Below are positions 1-12,919 of a stretch of 64,000 nucleotides of DNA, piece by piece; within the stretch, counting starts at the first letter, position 1, and every line of letters starts with the position of its first letter. The notes beneath the pieces are model-generated. The model was not told the DNA's origin. It saw only the letters and a list, made by a program, of their open reading frames with translations, and did no database searches. A program made the translations under genes and the position numbers. Origin of the DNA: Ceratothoa steindachneri (Eukaryota; Arthropoda; Malacostraca; Isopoda; Cymothoidae); the NCBI GenBank assembly GCA_963969495.1, contig OZ018330.1:70967637-71031636 (forward strand). The letters run 5' to 3'.

Positions 1-535
1 GATGCCCATGTGAGAGGAAAACCTTGCTCTTAGTGAGCGAATCGTGCTGCCTATTTATGTTTCTTAAAGAAACCGAGGACAAGTAAATTCGTATACAGCA
101 CGACTGTGCATCTCTAGAGGAGGTTTATCCTTCTGGCTGAAACAACTGAGAATATTAAATTTATTTACAAATGCCAATTTGAATTTTGTTTGTAAAAAAT
201 AGCGTTTTAATAATTTAATGAATTTTCTTCGGAACTCTCTATTACGGGTGCTCATTTCAGGAATAATAAAATATTTATTCTTTAGAGACATCGTAGGAAA
301 GATTGGTAAATAAATATTGGGAATTTAACATTTTGAAAATGAGCTTATTTACTACTGACAGGGGATAGGAGTTATTCTGAAGAAAGGTTCTTAGGAATTC
401 AAATTCTTTATGCATAAGTGAGAATGAAGGACAAGTTTGGAAACGGGTCTTTTCAAAGTTTTTCATGAAGATATCTGTCGCAATGTTTTTCTCGAACCTC
501 TTTTGAACTGTGCTCCTAACCCCCGCTAACACTAA
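1..535 (-). pseudogene. Penelope-like element relic (end of RT plus GIY-YIG-like domain)
   Basis: Unspliced minus-strand fragments resemble the C-terminal part of a Penelope-like retroelement protein. About 532-280 carries an RT-tail segment (EFLRTFLQNNSYPLSVVNK). About 290-64 carries the linker into an endonuclease-like start (AVYEFTCPR). Positions 64-1 continue as a stop-broken IGSTIRSL...SHMG, like the YIG half of a GIY-YIG nuclease. The reading frame is broken between these pieces and the copy runs off the window start. Family assignment is by motif recognition only. Confidence 0.5.
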
Positions 536-1735
536 TATGTTAGTTACTTTAGGGGCAGGTGAAATTTAATAGAGTGATTATTTGAGCGAGGAGGATTTGA
601 GGTGACCTTTATATATCTTCCCTAACGAAAAGATCCGCAGTAAGGGTCAGACCCTTGAAACCAATTTATTATCTAGTATCAAAGGGAACCATTTGAGCCA
701 AGCAGTCGCCTGACGATAATTAATATTGTGGACTTGTCTACTAACACCTTCTTTGCCTACCGGTTATTTACGATCTTCCACTGTGCCACTTATCAGGATC
801 TGACCTTTATCTCTCCGCAATAAGGTTATACCTACTCCATAATGTTGTTCTTCGACTGGAGCTCGCGCTCGTTCCTCGCGATGACAACCAAGTGGTTTTT
901 AAATACAAACGAAGGGAGGCGGTCATAATCGGCTCCATCTTCTCTACTCTCTTTAATGTTACATCAACTAACAATTGGGTAACAGGGAAAAAAGCCCACG
1001 CCTGAATAAAATGAAGTGTTCCCGCCAGAGCTCTGTTTAAGCCCTCTGTACAGATCTTCCACGACTCCCACGATCTGCTCCTGAGCTCCCACATACCTTA
1101 GCTCGCACAATATTGGCCCGTGAGTTAGGGAATCGAGCCTTCTGAGATGTGCAGATTTGACCATGTAGAACACTTCCAGTTTTTACAAACCTCCCCTTTA
1201 AGGTCCTGCATGACCCACTATTACTCCATGACTCATACACTGGATGGACGAACTAGTACTAGGTTTGGGTGTCATGTTAACCTTGGTAATGAGGTTAGTT
1301 ATTTTATCGGGACTATAGGTCTATGAATGGGGAAGCTTTTCCATAACCTTTTCTGCTCAAGAATTTTGGAGCCATTGGGACCCCTCATTATTATATAAAA
1401 ATTGTCACTGCTGCCTCCACTTGCCCGAGAAAATTTGTTGGAGTACCTGAAAGGGCCTTTCCTCAGTGAGCTTCTGGAACGCTTGAAATTTTGCAGTCAG
1501 TTATTAATAAAATATAAATAAAAAAAGGAATAAGCCCGGGTGGGTGTCTTTTCTCTTTCCAAAATATTGACTGTAGTGTTTACACCTAATTAGTAAGTGT
1601 TATGAAGTTTTCCGTCAATTAGAAAGGCAATTGTGCCTCGTGGTTTGAGTGGACAAACAGCGTAATAAGAGTTCAGCGTAAATTCTGTGTAAAATTCCCC
1701 CAAAAAAGCCTCGCCTAAGAAGGAGCATTAATAAT
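536..1735. other. No gene recognised; unassigned minus-strand ORFs
   Basis: No conserved domain was recognised. Positions 807-1173 (minus) are open in two frames and have a more balanced base composition than the surroundings. A stretch reads VVIARNERELQSKNNIME in a third frame. This could be an eroded mobile-element ORF, but I cannot name it. The rest is AT-rich non-coding sequence. Confidence 0.3.
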
Positions 1736-1990
1736 AATAATTAGCACAGATGGTTGATGCAGGATGGTAGTGTGCAAAATTTGGAAACGAAGATAATTAG
1801 AACTATCCGAACAGAAGAAAAATGTGTCGCTAGTTATGGACCATCATGATAAAGATCAACGCGCTTTAACAAGACGTGCCACATTGGAAAGGATAATGAG
1901 AGGAAGAAAATTCGACGCATTTTGAAGGTACAACCAAAGAGTTCAACAAAGTTCATATTGTCCTGAAGTTTCATGAAGTAGTCCAATCAT
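1736..1990 (+). pseudogene. Possible Tc1-like N-terminal (helix-turn-helix) relic
   Basis: A plus-strand frame around 1835-1915 reads MDHHDKDQRALTRRATLERI, which resembles the paired-type HTH region of Tc1 transposases. No catalytic segment follows, so this is at most a small fragment. The resemblance is weak. Confidence 0.22.
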
Positions 1991-2079
1991 TTTCACTTGA
2001 ACGAAGAAAGTTAAGCGCTATAATCAACGCTACTTGGTCAGAGAAAATCCAAACTGAGTGTAATTGGGATCTGTTCTTT

Positions 2080-2640
2080 TGTCAAGAACTACTGATGGGG
2101 TTGCTAGTAGTCAAAGTATGTAGTGTTTTCAGTCATGATAACCTTCGAAGAGATTGCGCCATGGGTGGTCAAATTTTAATCACACAAAACATGGAAAAGA
2201 ATTTAGGTGTTTTGATCTCGAGTGATTTAAAAATATCAAAACAATGCTCTGTAGTTTCACAAAATTCAAATATGGTTCTAGAATACATATGTAGCTAATT
2301 ATTTTGCATTTAAATATAAATATATTATTCTTCTCTCATAATTGGCGCTTATAGAACTCCATTTTAATTTAGTTTCACTGGAAGATTGGATTTTATGAAC
2401 CAACTAATGTTAGTCTTTAACGTACTAAACGGGTTCACTTACATAAATTGTACTCAATATTTGAGCTAGATAGCCGAGCATCCATCTGAACTAGCGATTT
2501 CAATCTAGTAAACAAAAGATCCAACACTGCGATAGCAAAAAAACTCTTATTTATAAAATAACAGAGATTTGGAATATCTTGACTAGGAATGTGGTTAAAA
2601 GTACTAGATTAAATATGTAAAGAATAAAATCAATAAATAT
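2080..2640 (+). pseudogene. CR1-like LINE 3'-end relic
   Basis: The plus-strand frame 2160-2290 (EKNLGVLISSDLKISKQC) matches the post-RT region of the intact CR1-like ORF2 found at 18840-18900 (EKDLGVTITSDLKFSKQC). Downstream, at about 2500-2620, frames containing NLVNKRSNTAIAK and EIWNILTRNVVKST correspond to the C-terminal end of such ORF2 proteins. Stops and frameshifts occur throughout, so this is a dead 5'-truncated copy. It differs clearly in sequence from the intact copy, so it is old or another subfamily. Confidence 0.6.
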
Positions 2641-3259
2641 TACTTTAAAATATAACTTCGCCTTCGCCTACGCCTCCGACTTCCACCCTCTACATTTTCT
2701 TGACCTTGCCTTAAGTGGATCTTAGGATCCTTCCTGGTTTTTAATTTTGAAAGTTCTGAAAATGTAACAAGTGGAAGATAGTTGACTGTATTGAAGGAAC
2801 ATTTCTGCCCAAACCGAAATTCATTAACAACTTGTGTTTATGCACGATTGACATTCTGCAATGTGGGGAACGCAAGAGCAGCACTCGCTTAATGTGACAG
2901 TGTCAAAACGATGGACATCCAATGTTTCCTGGCATCCAGGATATGTCAATTTCATCCTTTGTGATTTTTTAATATGAATTTATTGAGTCAAAAGTTAAAG
3001 CAACTAAACTAAGTTGAAATGCGACAAAAAGTAAATTTGAAATACATAATAAGACTGATTTTACTCATCAAAATCGGAAGTGTATTTTTTTAATTTAAAA
3101 AACAAAAAGGTTAAGAAATTTTTTAAACTTTCAATTAAAATCCCCATCCTCTATGTGTGTAGGTATATACATATATATATGGACCCTTTGCCCAAAATAT
3201 AAAGCACTCTATGGAATCATTAATATAATGTAATTAGACATTTGTGGCAAATGAATTCA

Positions 3260-3261
<2 letters not shown>
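2641..3261. other. No gene seen; AT-rich spacer
   Basis: AT-rich sequence with a short CCTTCGCCTNCGCC-like simple repeat at about 2656-2690. No domain, RNA or repeat boundary was recognised. Confidence 0.5.

Positions 3262-3330
<69 letters not shown>
3262..3330. repeat. (TA)n microsatellite, left flank of mariner
   Basis: Uninterrupted alternating TA of about 69 bp directly abuts the mariner terminal inverted repeat at 3331. Another (TA)n tract abuts the other end at 4628, so the element appears to have inserted into, or to have seeded, a TA tract. Confidence 0.97.
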
Positions 3331-5306
<1,976 letters not shown>

Positions 5307-6772
5307 TGTCGTAGAATGACTCCCGACGATATACCATATATCACTATTCGTTGAGGGAACTTCCTTAATTATCTCTAGAGTGCGTTTTTACTGTCTGGCG
5401 GCCGATATTATGTATCTTCAAAATGCTTAAGAAGTGGAACTGAGCTCAAGGATAATAATATTGCTATCATTAATAAAATAGAGTTTTATTAATAATAACT
5501 ATCAGCAAACACAAAAACGGAAAATATTGACAAACAGAATGGAAAGGGTCGTGGAGACTCGGGCTAATCCAAGGATTTAAGGGATCAAAAAAAGGTAAAA
5601 CAAATATGGAGTTAAAGAGATGGGATGATTCGATAAACCATTTAAAGCACAGGATAGAATTGACAAATAAGGGATCAATACTCAAAAGGTGACGCTTGGC
5701 TTACGTAACTTCATTAGGGTGCAGTGGAAGGTACTTGAAGGAATATTCGGTCCGCTGGCGAGTTCCAGCCGAAGGGGGGGGGGATAAAAGGATCCTGACG
5801 TGGCGTCTTGGAAAGGAGAACCGTTACTCGACGAACGGCTTGACGAACAATGGCTGTTCTAGGTTGTTCTCTTCTGAACAAAGGGGGGGATGAGAACCGT
5901 CTCTTGTCTACGGGCTCAAGAACAATGGCTGTTCTAATGTTGTTCTCCTTTGGAACAACAGGGGGGGTGAGAACCGTTTCTTGGCGAAATGCTCAAAACG
6001 AACAATGGCTGTTCTAATGTTGTTCTCCTTGAACAACAGGGGGGGATGAGAACCGTTTCTTGGCGAAGGGCTCAAAACGAACAATGGCTGTTCTAATGCT
6101 GTTCTCCTTGAACAACAGGGGGGGGATGAGAACCGTTTCTTGGCGAAGGGCTCAAAACGAACAATGGCTGTTCTAATGCTGTTCTCCTTGAACAACAGGG
6201 GGGGGATGAGAACCGTTTCTTGGCGAAGGGCTCAAAACGAACAATGGCTGTTCTAATGCTGTTCTCCTTGAACAACAGGGGGGGGATGCCTTGGGGACTT
6301 GGCGTCACTAAAGGCTCGAACCTTTGGCACTCAAGGAATATTGTCCTCCTTCTGGACAAGTGATGGTGAATCTCGAGGTCGAGGTCCCTTGGCGCACAAA
6401 GGGAGAGAGGGTCGTGGTGATGTTTCGCGACGAAAATCTGGATCTCCAATCTGATCTTAGTGGTAAAGTTTCCATATAAATAGCCAGGACATCTCCTTGG
6501 CGTGGGGGAGAATGGGGTGGAAGCTTCGAGGGAACGCACAGCCGAGCCGGGGAACAATGCCTTATCTGCCCATAAGCCTAACTCGATCTGGCGAGGTCGG
6601 CGTATGGGGGCGAACGGGGGGGACGATAACCTCCTTGTTTAAACATTGGCGTCCGGTAGCTGTTGATAAGACTCCAAGCCTCGAATCGAAGAGGCACGTG
6701 GGTAGCCTCATGGTTTTAAATAAAATGTGATAGAAGTTGAAATGAATGCAGCTCTGAACTCGTTCTATCACA
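5307..6772 (-). repeat. LTR (3' LTR in element orientation), 1466 bp
   Basis: Near-identical to 9730-11429, with about three fewer ~79-bp internal repeat units. Examples of differences: GATGATTCG here versus GATGGTTCG, TTTCGCGACG versus TTTCACGACG, and AAGAGGCACG versus AAGATGCACG. It ends CTATCACA at 6772, next to the polypurine-like tract. Confidence 0.93.
5830..6290. repeat. VNTR inside LTR, ~79-bp units with G runs
   Basis: About five to six tandem units. Each has a run of 6-8 G, then GATGAGAACCGTTTCTTGGC, then CTCAAAACGAACAATGGCTG, and ends TCCTTGAACAACA. The same array is longer in the partner LTR. Long minus-strand ORFs here are an artefact of the repeated unit being free of stops. 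Confidence 0.9.
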
Positions 6773-7175
6773 CCCCTCCATTCCAGGGGAAGTTGTCACT
6801 TCGAAAAAAAAAGAGAGAAGGGACAACGATAGAGCTCCGTTGTAGGGAACTCGTTTTCTTGTACCAACCGTATCTTCCTGCACCTAACTATTATTACCTC
6901 AATACATGATTATTTTGATCTTTAGATTACAGGGGAAAATAACCTTTAATACAACTTAATAAAAAAAAAGGCATGGAACAATGAAATGATATAAACTTAG
7001 TACATACGGGACAAAATAATTTATACGTAAATTAATAAGAACAAATATATATATATCAAAAAAATTAGACATTGAGCGTTACAAAATTCAGACATATACA
7101 TTAATTAATTATATTACAAAAGAATCTTAAATTAAGTCGTACAAGACGGTATATACCTACATGGAGATACTAATC

Positions 7176-8414
7176 CTATGAATACAATTGTTCTACGCTA
7201 TTCGGTAACGCATTCCTACTGAGTGCGTCAGCGACCTGGTTATCGGAACCTTTGATATAATTTATTTTAAATTGATACTCTTGCAAGAGTAAACTCCAGC
7301 GCATGATGCGGCCGTTTGAGTGTCGCACATTCCTAATATAGGCTAACGGACGGTGGTCGGTTCCTATTTGAAATTCTTTACCTATCAAGTACATCTTGAA
7401 TTTGTCTATGACCCAGATAATTGATAGAGCTATCTTTTCTCTAGTGGCATATCTCTTTCCGCGTGGTAATAATTGACGACTAGCATATGCAACTGGATGA
7501 CTCGTTCTGTCATCCACGTATTGAAGAAGTACACCTCCAATGCCCTCGTTGATCACGTCGGTCTTAACCCCAAAGGATTTTTCCGGGTTGGGCAACTTAA
7601 AAATGGGGGCAGAAATGAACTTACTTTTGAGCTGATTAAAATGGGAAACAGCGACATCATTCCAACGTAAACGATCGGGGAAATTCTTTTCCTGAAGGGG
7701 GCATAGGGGGGCCGAAATTGCAGCGAAATTCGGAACAAATCGCTGATAGGGAGAAGCTGATCCTAGGATCGATCTTAATGGCTTCTTTGTAATCGGGAGG
7801 GGCATTTCGGCGATTGCCTTAATCTTGTTCTCGTGGGGACCTAATTTGTTTTGTCCTATTTTGAAACCCAAATATTTGATGGTTTCGTGAGCAAAATGGC
7901 ATTTGCTGGGGCCAATGCTGAGGCCATTTTTACGCAGTCGCTCAAAAAGAGCTAATAGGGCGGGTAAATGGTGATTCCATTTAATTAGTTCTTGTAGCTG
8001 ACTCTTCGGGCGTGGTGTCAGCTGTGCGTCACTATCCAGGTCAGAGGGTTCCAAAGGCTCGCCTGGTAGGGAAGGAGGAGGGTAATCGGCATCAGGTTGG
8101 ATGCACACTGCCTGAATTACATTAAGGGACTCTGCGGGGTAATCCTCTTCAAGCGCCGATGCTTCGTCCAGTTCTACGAAGGTATCTCCATGGGCGCGTT
8201 GGGGGTTCTTTTTTTCTTGGGGTCCAGGGACAGTCTCCGTGTCCTTGTCTGGGGCCTTATCACCTAAGGGTTTTAGTGATTCACATTCCTCTTTTGCCGT
8301 CCTAAAGTCCTGGTTAGGGGTCTCCGAGAAATCGGACGGTATCGGGGTTCTGATGGGGACGGGCTCCTGGGCTTCTTTCTTATCTCGGCCTTGAGGAAGG
8401 GCGGCCTGAAACAC
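7176..8414 (-). pseudogene. Gypsy pol fragment: RT thumb/connection plus RNase H, no integrase
   Basis: A 412-codon open frame. Residues ~1-150 are a proline- and acid-rich linker. From about residue 150 it enters gypsy pol beyond the RT active site (GLSIGPSKCHFAHETIKYLG), then PLRSILGSASPYQRFVPNFA and the RNase H region (TDVINEGIGGVLLQ, TDHRPLAYI), and ends near NQVADALSRN. The RT palm with the YxDD motif is absent between linker and thumb, and nothing after RNase H resembles integrase. The open frame despite the deletion suggests a young, internally deleted copy mobilised in trans. A usual gypsy Pol is over 1000 residues. Confidence 0.85.
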
Positions 8415-8473
8415 AGGGTCGAAACTTACTTGGGGGCTCTGTCCTATAAGTACGGAACAGAATTTTATGGGTG

Positions 8474-9340
8474 CTACAATGACTTCAGCCCAGCCATTAT
8501 AATATTGACACTGCAGGTAACATCTAGCGACGGGGAATCTGGGAATCTGTTCGCCCGCCCAAGTTGGTCATGTACCACCGCAAATTTTTCGTGGTTAGAG
8601 ACCACTGGGAGGAGTTCGTCGGACACGATGAAGCACGTACATCCTGTGTCCCTGACGAGAGTCGATACTCGACAGCTGTCCACGCTGCCCTCCTCATATT
8701 TCCAAGTTCCCGAAGAACTTTTACCAAAAACAAAATTTACCTGGTGGCCTGACGGAGGGGGAGAAGTTTCTGCTTGGGTCTGCACCACCGGGGGAGCCGG
8801 GGTCGCATTAATCTGGTGAACTTGGTGGGCTGGTCCGCTTTTAAGCCTAGAATTTTGGGGGCAATTCCAGCTCATGTGGTTTTCTACACCACAGGTGAAG
8901 CATATGGTTGGTCGCTTCGGGAAGAGAGATTGAGGAGAAGTCTTAACGAGAGGTTTGGAGTCCCGTTGTTGGTTTTGGGGAAAGAAGTTTTGGGGTTTTA
9001 CGGGGCTCGGAAACTTTGTCAGCTTTCCTGGGAAGGAGCGCGAGTCCGTCCTTCTTTCTTCTCGTTGGATTTCTTTTTCTCGTTCTTCTCGTTGTATTTT
9101 TCCTTCTCGTTCTTCTCGTTGGATTACTCTTTCTCGTTCCTCTCTTTCTCTTTCTTTTTCTACCTTTTTTCTTTGAACTTCTGCTTTAATCCGAGCTAAT
9201 TCAATCTGAAGCTCTCTTTCTCTTCTTTGCTCCTCTTGAATGTACTCAATTAGTTCTTTTCCGGAAAGTCCACAGGACTCTCCTTGCGCTTTAAAGATTT
9301 CAAACTGAGTCATCTTTGCACTTGGGGGCGCACTAGTCAA
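8474..9340 (-). CDS. Gag C-terminal region with CCHC knuckle and protease start
   Basis: A 288-codon open frame. Residues ~1-110 are lysine/glutamate/arginine-rich and coiled-coil-like (repeated EREERE). A zinc knuckle follows (CFTCGVENHMSWNC, pattern C-x2-C-x4-H-x4-C), then a retropepsin-like active site (VRDTGCTCFIVSDELLP) near residue 230. The Met at 9340 is the first in frame, shortly after the leader. The usual ~300-residue capsid domain before the knuckle is missing, so gag is also shortened. It would supply RNA binding and processing in an LTR retroelement particle. It lies directly upstream of the pol fragment, with about 60 bp between them. Confidence 0.75.
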   Translation of the reverse strand: MTSAPPSAKMTQFEIFKAQGESCGLSGKELIEYIQEEQRRERELQIELARIKAEVQRKKVEKEREREERERVIQREEREGKIQREEREKEIQREERRTDSRSFPGKLTKFPSPVKPQNFFPQNQQRDSKPLVKTSPQSLFPKRPTICFTCGVENHMSWNCPQNSRLKSGPAHQVHQINATPAPPVVQTQAETSPPPSGHQVNFVFGKSSSGTWKYEEGSVDSCRVSTLVRDTGCTCFIVSDELLPVVSNHEKFAVVHDQLGRANRFPDSPSLDVTCSVNIIMAGLKSL

Positions 9341-9639
9341 CCAACTAAAATTCCTTGCAACAAGAATTATGCCTCTATAGAATTAGCCTACCTAAATATG
9401 GGCACTGACCTATTCGTACTTGGTTTCTTACTCTAAATAACCACTGACTAAAATCACGAAAAAACACAAACAAATTATTATAACCGTTCCTTGAGCTACT
9501 CCAGCTTCTTAAGTTTAAAAAAAAAGGGGATAGCAATCGTTAAAACAAAAGGGAACTACTATATTCTATTATTATAACGAATAACACTATGCTTTACTCG
9601 ACTGAGACCAGTGTTTGCAAAGATATAGCGTTAAACCCC

Positions 9640-9662
9640 ACACCTGACACCAAATTTAAATA

Positions 9663-9663
<1 letters not shown>
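9640..9663 (-). promoter_or_regulatory. Candidate primer-binding site region
   Basis: In element orientation the sequence after the 5' LTR and the (TA)n tract reads TTTGGTGTCAGGTGTGGGG. TGGTGTCAG-type starts are common just inside the 5' LTR of gypsy elements. The tRNA was not identified. A PBS normally sits within a few bases of the LTR, but here it is displaced by ~67 bp of (TA)n. Confidence 0.45.

Positions 9664-9730
<67 letters not shown>
9664..9730. repeat. (TA)n tract at the LTR/internal junction
   Basis: About 66 bp of alternating TA lies exactly between the LTR edge (9730) and the internal leader. The same LTR family at 28306-29601 also carries (TA)n at its edge. Confidence 0.95.
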
Positions 9731-9733
<3 letters not shown>

Positions 9734-11429
9734 GTAGAATGACTCCCGACGATATACCATATATCACTATTCGTTGAGGGAACTTCCTTAATTATCTCTA
9801 GAGTGCGTTTTTACTGTCTGGCGGCCGATATTATGTATCTTCAAAATGCTTAAGAAGTGGAACTGAGCTCAAGGATAATAATATTGCTATCATTAATAAA
9901 ATAGAGTTTTATTAATAATAACTATCAGCAAACACAAAAACGGAAAATATTGACAAACAGAATGGAAAGGGTCGTGGAGACTCGGGCTAATCCAAGGATT
10001 TAAGGGATCAAAAAAAGGTAAAACAAATATGGAGTTAAAGAGATGGGATGGTTCGATAAACCATTTAAAGCACAGGATAGAATTGACAAATAAGGGATCA
10101 ATACTCAAAAGGTGACGCTTGGCTTACGTAACTTCATTAGGGTGCAGTGGAAGGTACTTGAAGGAATATTCGGTCCGCTGGCGAGTTCCAGCCGAAGGGG
10201 GGGGGGATAAAAGGATCCTGACGTGGCGTCTTGGAAAGGAGAACCGTTACTCGACGAACGGCTTGACGAACAATGGCTGTTCTAGGTTGTTCTCTTCTGA
10301 ACAAAGGGGGGGATGAGAACCGTCTCTTGTCTACGGGCTCAAGAACAATGGCTGTTCTAATGTTGTTCTCCTTTGGAACAACAGGGGGGGGGGGTGAGAA
10401 CCGTTTCTTGGCGAAAGGCTCAAAACGAACAATGGCTGTTCTAATGTTGTTCTCCTTGAACAACAGGGGGGGATGAGAACCGTTTCTTGGCGAAGGGCTC
10501 AAAACGAACAATGGCTGTTCTAGGTTGTTCTCTTCTGAACAAAGGGGGGGGATGAGAACCGTCTCTTGTCTACGGGCTCAAGAACAATGGCTGTTCTAAT
10601 GTTGTTCTCCTTTGGAACAACAGGGGGGGTGAGAACCGTTTCTTGGCGAAAGGCTCAAAACGAACAATGGCTGTTCTAATGTTGTTCTCCTTGAACAACA
10701 GGGGGGGATGAGAACCGTTTCTTGGCGAAGGGCTCAAAACGAACAATGGCTGTTCTAATGCTGTTCTCCTTGAACAACAGGGGGGGGGGATGAGAACCGT
10801 TTCTTGGCGAAGGGCTCAAAACGAACAATGGCTGTTCTCCTTGAACAACAGGGGGGGGGATGAGAACCGTTTCTTGGCGAAGGGCTCAAAACGAACAATG
10901 GCTGTTCTAATGCTGTTCTCCTTGAACAACAGGGGGGGGGGGATGCCTTGGGGACTTGGCGTCACTAAAGGCTCGAACCTTTGGCACTCAAGGAATATTG
11001 TCCTCCTTCTGGACAAGTGATGGTGAATCTCGAGGTCGAGGTCCCTTGGCGCACAAAGGGAGAGAGGGTCGTGGTGATGTTTCACGACGAAAATCTGGAT
11101 CTCCAATCTGATCTTAGTGGTAAAGTTTCCATATAAATAGCCAGGACATCTCCTTGGCGTGGGGGAGAATGGGGTGGAAGCTTCGAGGGAACGCACAGCC
11201 GAGCCGGGGAACAATGCCTTATCTGCCCATAAGCCTAACTCGATCTGGCGAGGTCGGCGTATGGGGGCGAACGGGGGGGACGATAACCTCCTTGTTTAAA
11301 CATTGGCGTCCGGTAGCTGTTGATAAGACTCCAAGCCTCGAATCGAAGATGCACGTGGGTAGCCTCATGGTTTTAAATAAAATGTGATAGAAGTTGAAAT
11401 GAATGCAGCTCTGAACTCGTTCTATCACA
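9730..11429 (-). repeat. LTR (5' LTR in element orientation), 1700 bp
   Basis: Direct repeat of 5307-6772, longer by about 234 bp (near three ~79-bp units). It ends CTATCACA at 11429, followed by the TTTAA target duplication. Promoter elements within it were not resolved. Confidence 0.93.
10250..10945. repeat. VNTR inside LTR, expanded copy
   Basis: About eight to nine units of the same ~79-bp G-run repeat. A larger block (GAACAATGGCTGTTCTAGGT onward) is itself duplicated, at 10260 and 10505. G runs reach ten. Confidence 0.9.
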
Positions 11430-12250
11430 TTTAAAAATGGTTTAATTATTAAATTTTTTTTTTTCAAGATATATTTAAATAGAATTACATAAATTACATG
11501 CAAAAAAAACATCACTAGTCTTTCTTACATACCTTTATAATTATTTTCATATCTAGATAACTTTAGTCCATTGTTCATGTGTCCATTTTTGTGATCTTTG
11601 CCCACTGAAGACGGTTTTTCTATTGGCCTCAGATATCCATGGCTTCTTTCTCACCTTGCATCCTTTTGACACTTGATCTTTTTGTATCCTTTTAACTGTT
11701 CTTGGTAATATTTTGATGAACTAAAGCTTCATTGAACGCCTTACCAACTTAAGAAGATGCTCTTCTGCGATTATGTAGGGAAGCCCGAATGATAAATTTC
11801 TTCTCTAGATGTTGAAAGATGTTTTTGCTACTTTTATTCCTTTTATACAGAGCTTTTGGTCTCTTGATATCGTTTTATAATGGTTGGACAACATATCTTG
11901 AACATTATATTTTTTAGCTATTTCTACTTGTGATAACCCTTGGCTTTGGGTAGTTGAATTTTCACTCTCTGTGTTCCTATAGGTTTTTCAATTTTAGTTA
12001 TATTACTTATTTAAAATGATATTAAAATCATAATAGTTGTAAATTTTATCTGAGATATAAATTCTGATATTAGAAAGCATACCATTTTATTAGTTAAACA
12101 CAATTTAGTATGATATTGAGTAATTAAAACATATTATCAAAATACACATTATTATCATACATATTAAAAAATAATATGATAAATTCTAAAATGTTTAATT
12201 AAATATGTTATATAAATCTATAAGTGGTTCTCTATACTTTTAGCCAAGGG
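11430..12250 (-). pseudogene. Tc1-like transposase relic, N-terminal half (split by LTR element)
   Basis: Minus-strand pieces read SQVEIAKKYNVQDMLS (HTH, ~11930), RKKPWISEANRKTVF and KWTHEQWTKVI (~11580). These are the standard order of Tc1-type DNA-binding and pre-catalytic segments. Stops and frameshifts are frequent. The end near 12240 reads GGCTAAAAGTATAGAGAACC (minus strand), similar in style to Tc1 terminal repeats. It continues across the LTR element into 5306-4731. Confidence 0.6.
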
Positions 12251-12259
12251 TTTATACAT

Positions 12260-12914
12260 ACAGAGGGTTTCAAAACCATGTATGTATACAAGCATTTTTT
12301 TAATACACTTATCTGTATAATATACAACATTGAACTAATAGAAAGTTTAATTTGTTTTAAACATATAAATATTCTAACTGTCAACCATTGACATCAATTC
12401 ACTACTGCGGTATTTGATTCACTGTTTGGCAGACTTCTGAAAAAATGTGTGCAGGGATATTCCTACACGCTTCTTCAAATGTGTTGTTTATTTGTTCAAG
12501 AGATAAAGGGCTTCTACTGTATGCTTTATTTTTCAAATGGGCCAATAAAAAAAGATCAGGTGGGTTCAAATCAGGAGACGAGGTGGATTCCCGATACTAC
12601 CTCATAGTCCGATCCACCAACCAATTATGAGAACTTTCCTTAAGGTATTTCCTGATATATTAATTGTAATGAGGAGGTGCTACGTTTTGTTGACAGTAAA
12701 TGTCCTCATCTCTGTGTAACTGTTGAATTGCAGGAACACCTTTTCCCCAAAACATGTTGAGGTAGCTATAACCGGTAACTGTACCATCTACAAAGAGTGC
12801 ACCAACCAAACCTTTGGAAAAAAACACACCAGAATGTTATATTAGGTAAATTTACATGACTTTGCTCATAAATCTGTGAAATCTTTGTGACAAGTATGTC
12901 CAATTAGGAGGATT
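12260..12914 (-). pseudogene. mariner/Tc-type transposase relic, C-terminal half (split by solo LTR)
   Basis: Minus-strand frames give VGALFVDGTVTGYSYLNMFW, then YCQQNVAPPHYN, SSPDLNPPDLFLLAHLKNKA and SLEQINNTFEEACRNIPAHF. This is the order of a mariner-like catalytic core. The second catalytic Asp is Asn (QQN instead of QQD). The end near 12262 reads GGTTTTGAAACCCTCTG on the minus strand. The upstream half is at 14599-14745, interrupted by a solo LTR with TSD AATTA. Confidence 0.7.
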
Positions 12915-12919
12915 AATTA

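Larger units (their letters stand above)
5307..11429 (-). mobile_element. Gypsy-type LTR retrotransposon, complete ends, internally deleted
   Basis: A 6123-bp element bounded by two long direct LTRs (5307-6772 and 9730-11429). A perfect 5-bp target duplication TTTAA lies at 5302-5306 and 11430-11434. In minus orientation the LTRs start TGTGATAGAAC and end TTCTACGACA (TG...CA). A purine-rich tract (GGAATGGAGGGG, minus strand) abuts the LTR at 6773. Gag/protease and RT-RNase H pieces lie inside on the minus strand. No integrase was found and the RT palm is missing, so it is a non-autonomous derivative. The LTRs differ by only a few substitutions plus repeat copy number, suggesting recent insertion. 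Confidence 0.93.

Noticed and set aside
5908..6557. Long minus ORFs with repeated IRTAIVRFEPFAKKRF (also 10137-11214)
   Set aside because: Artefact of the stop-free ~79-bp LTR tandem repeat; frame and length change with unit number between the two LTRs.
8774..9199. Plus ORF opposite gag with Ser/Phe-rich text
   Set aside because: Antisense shadow of the Glu/Arg-rich coiled region of gag.
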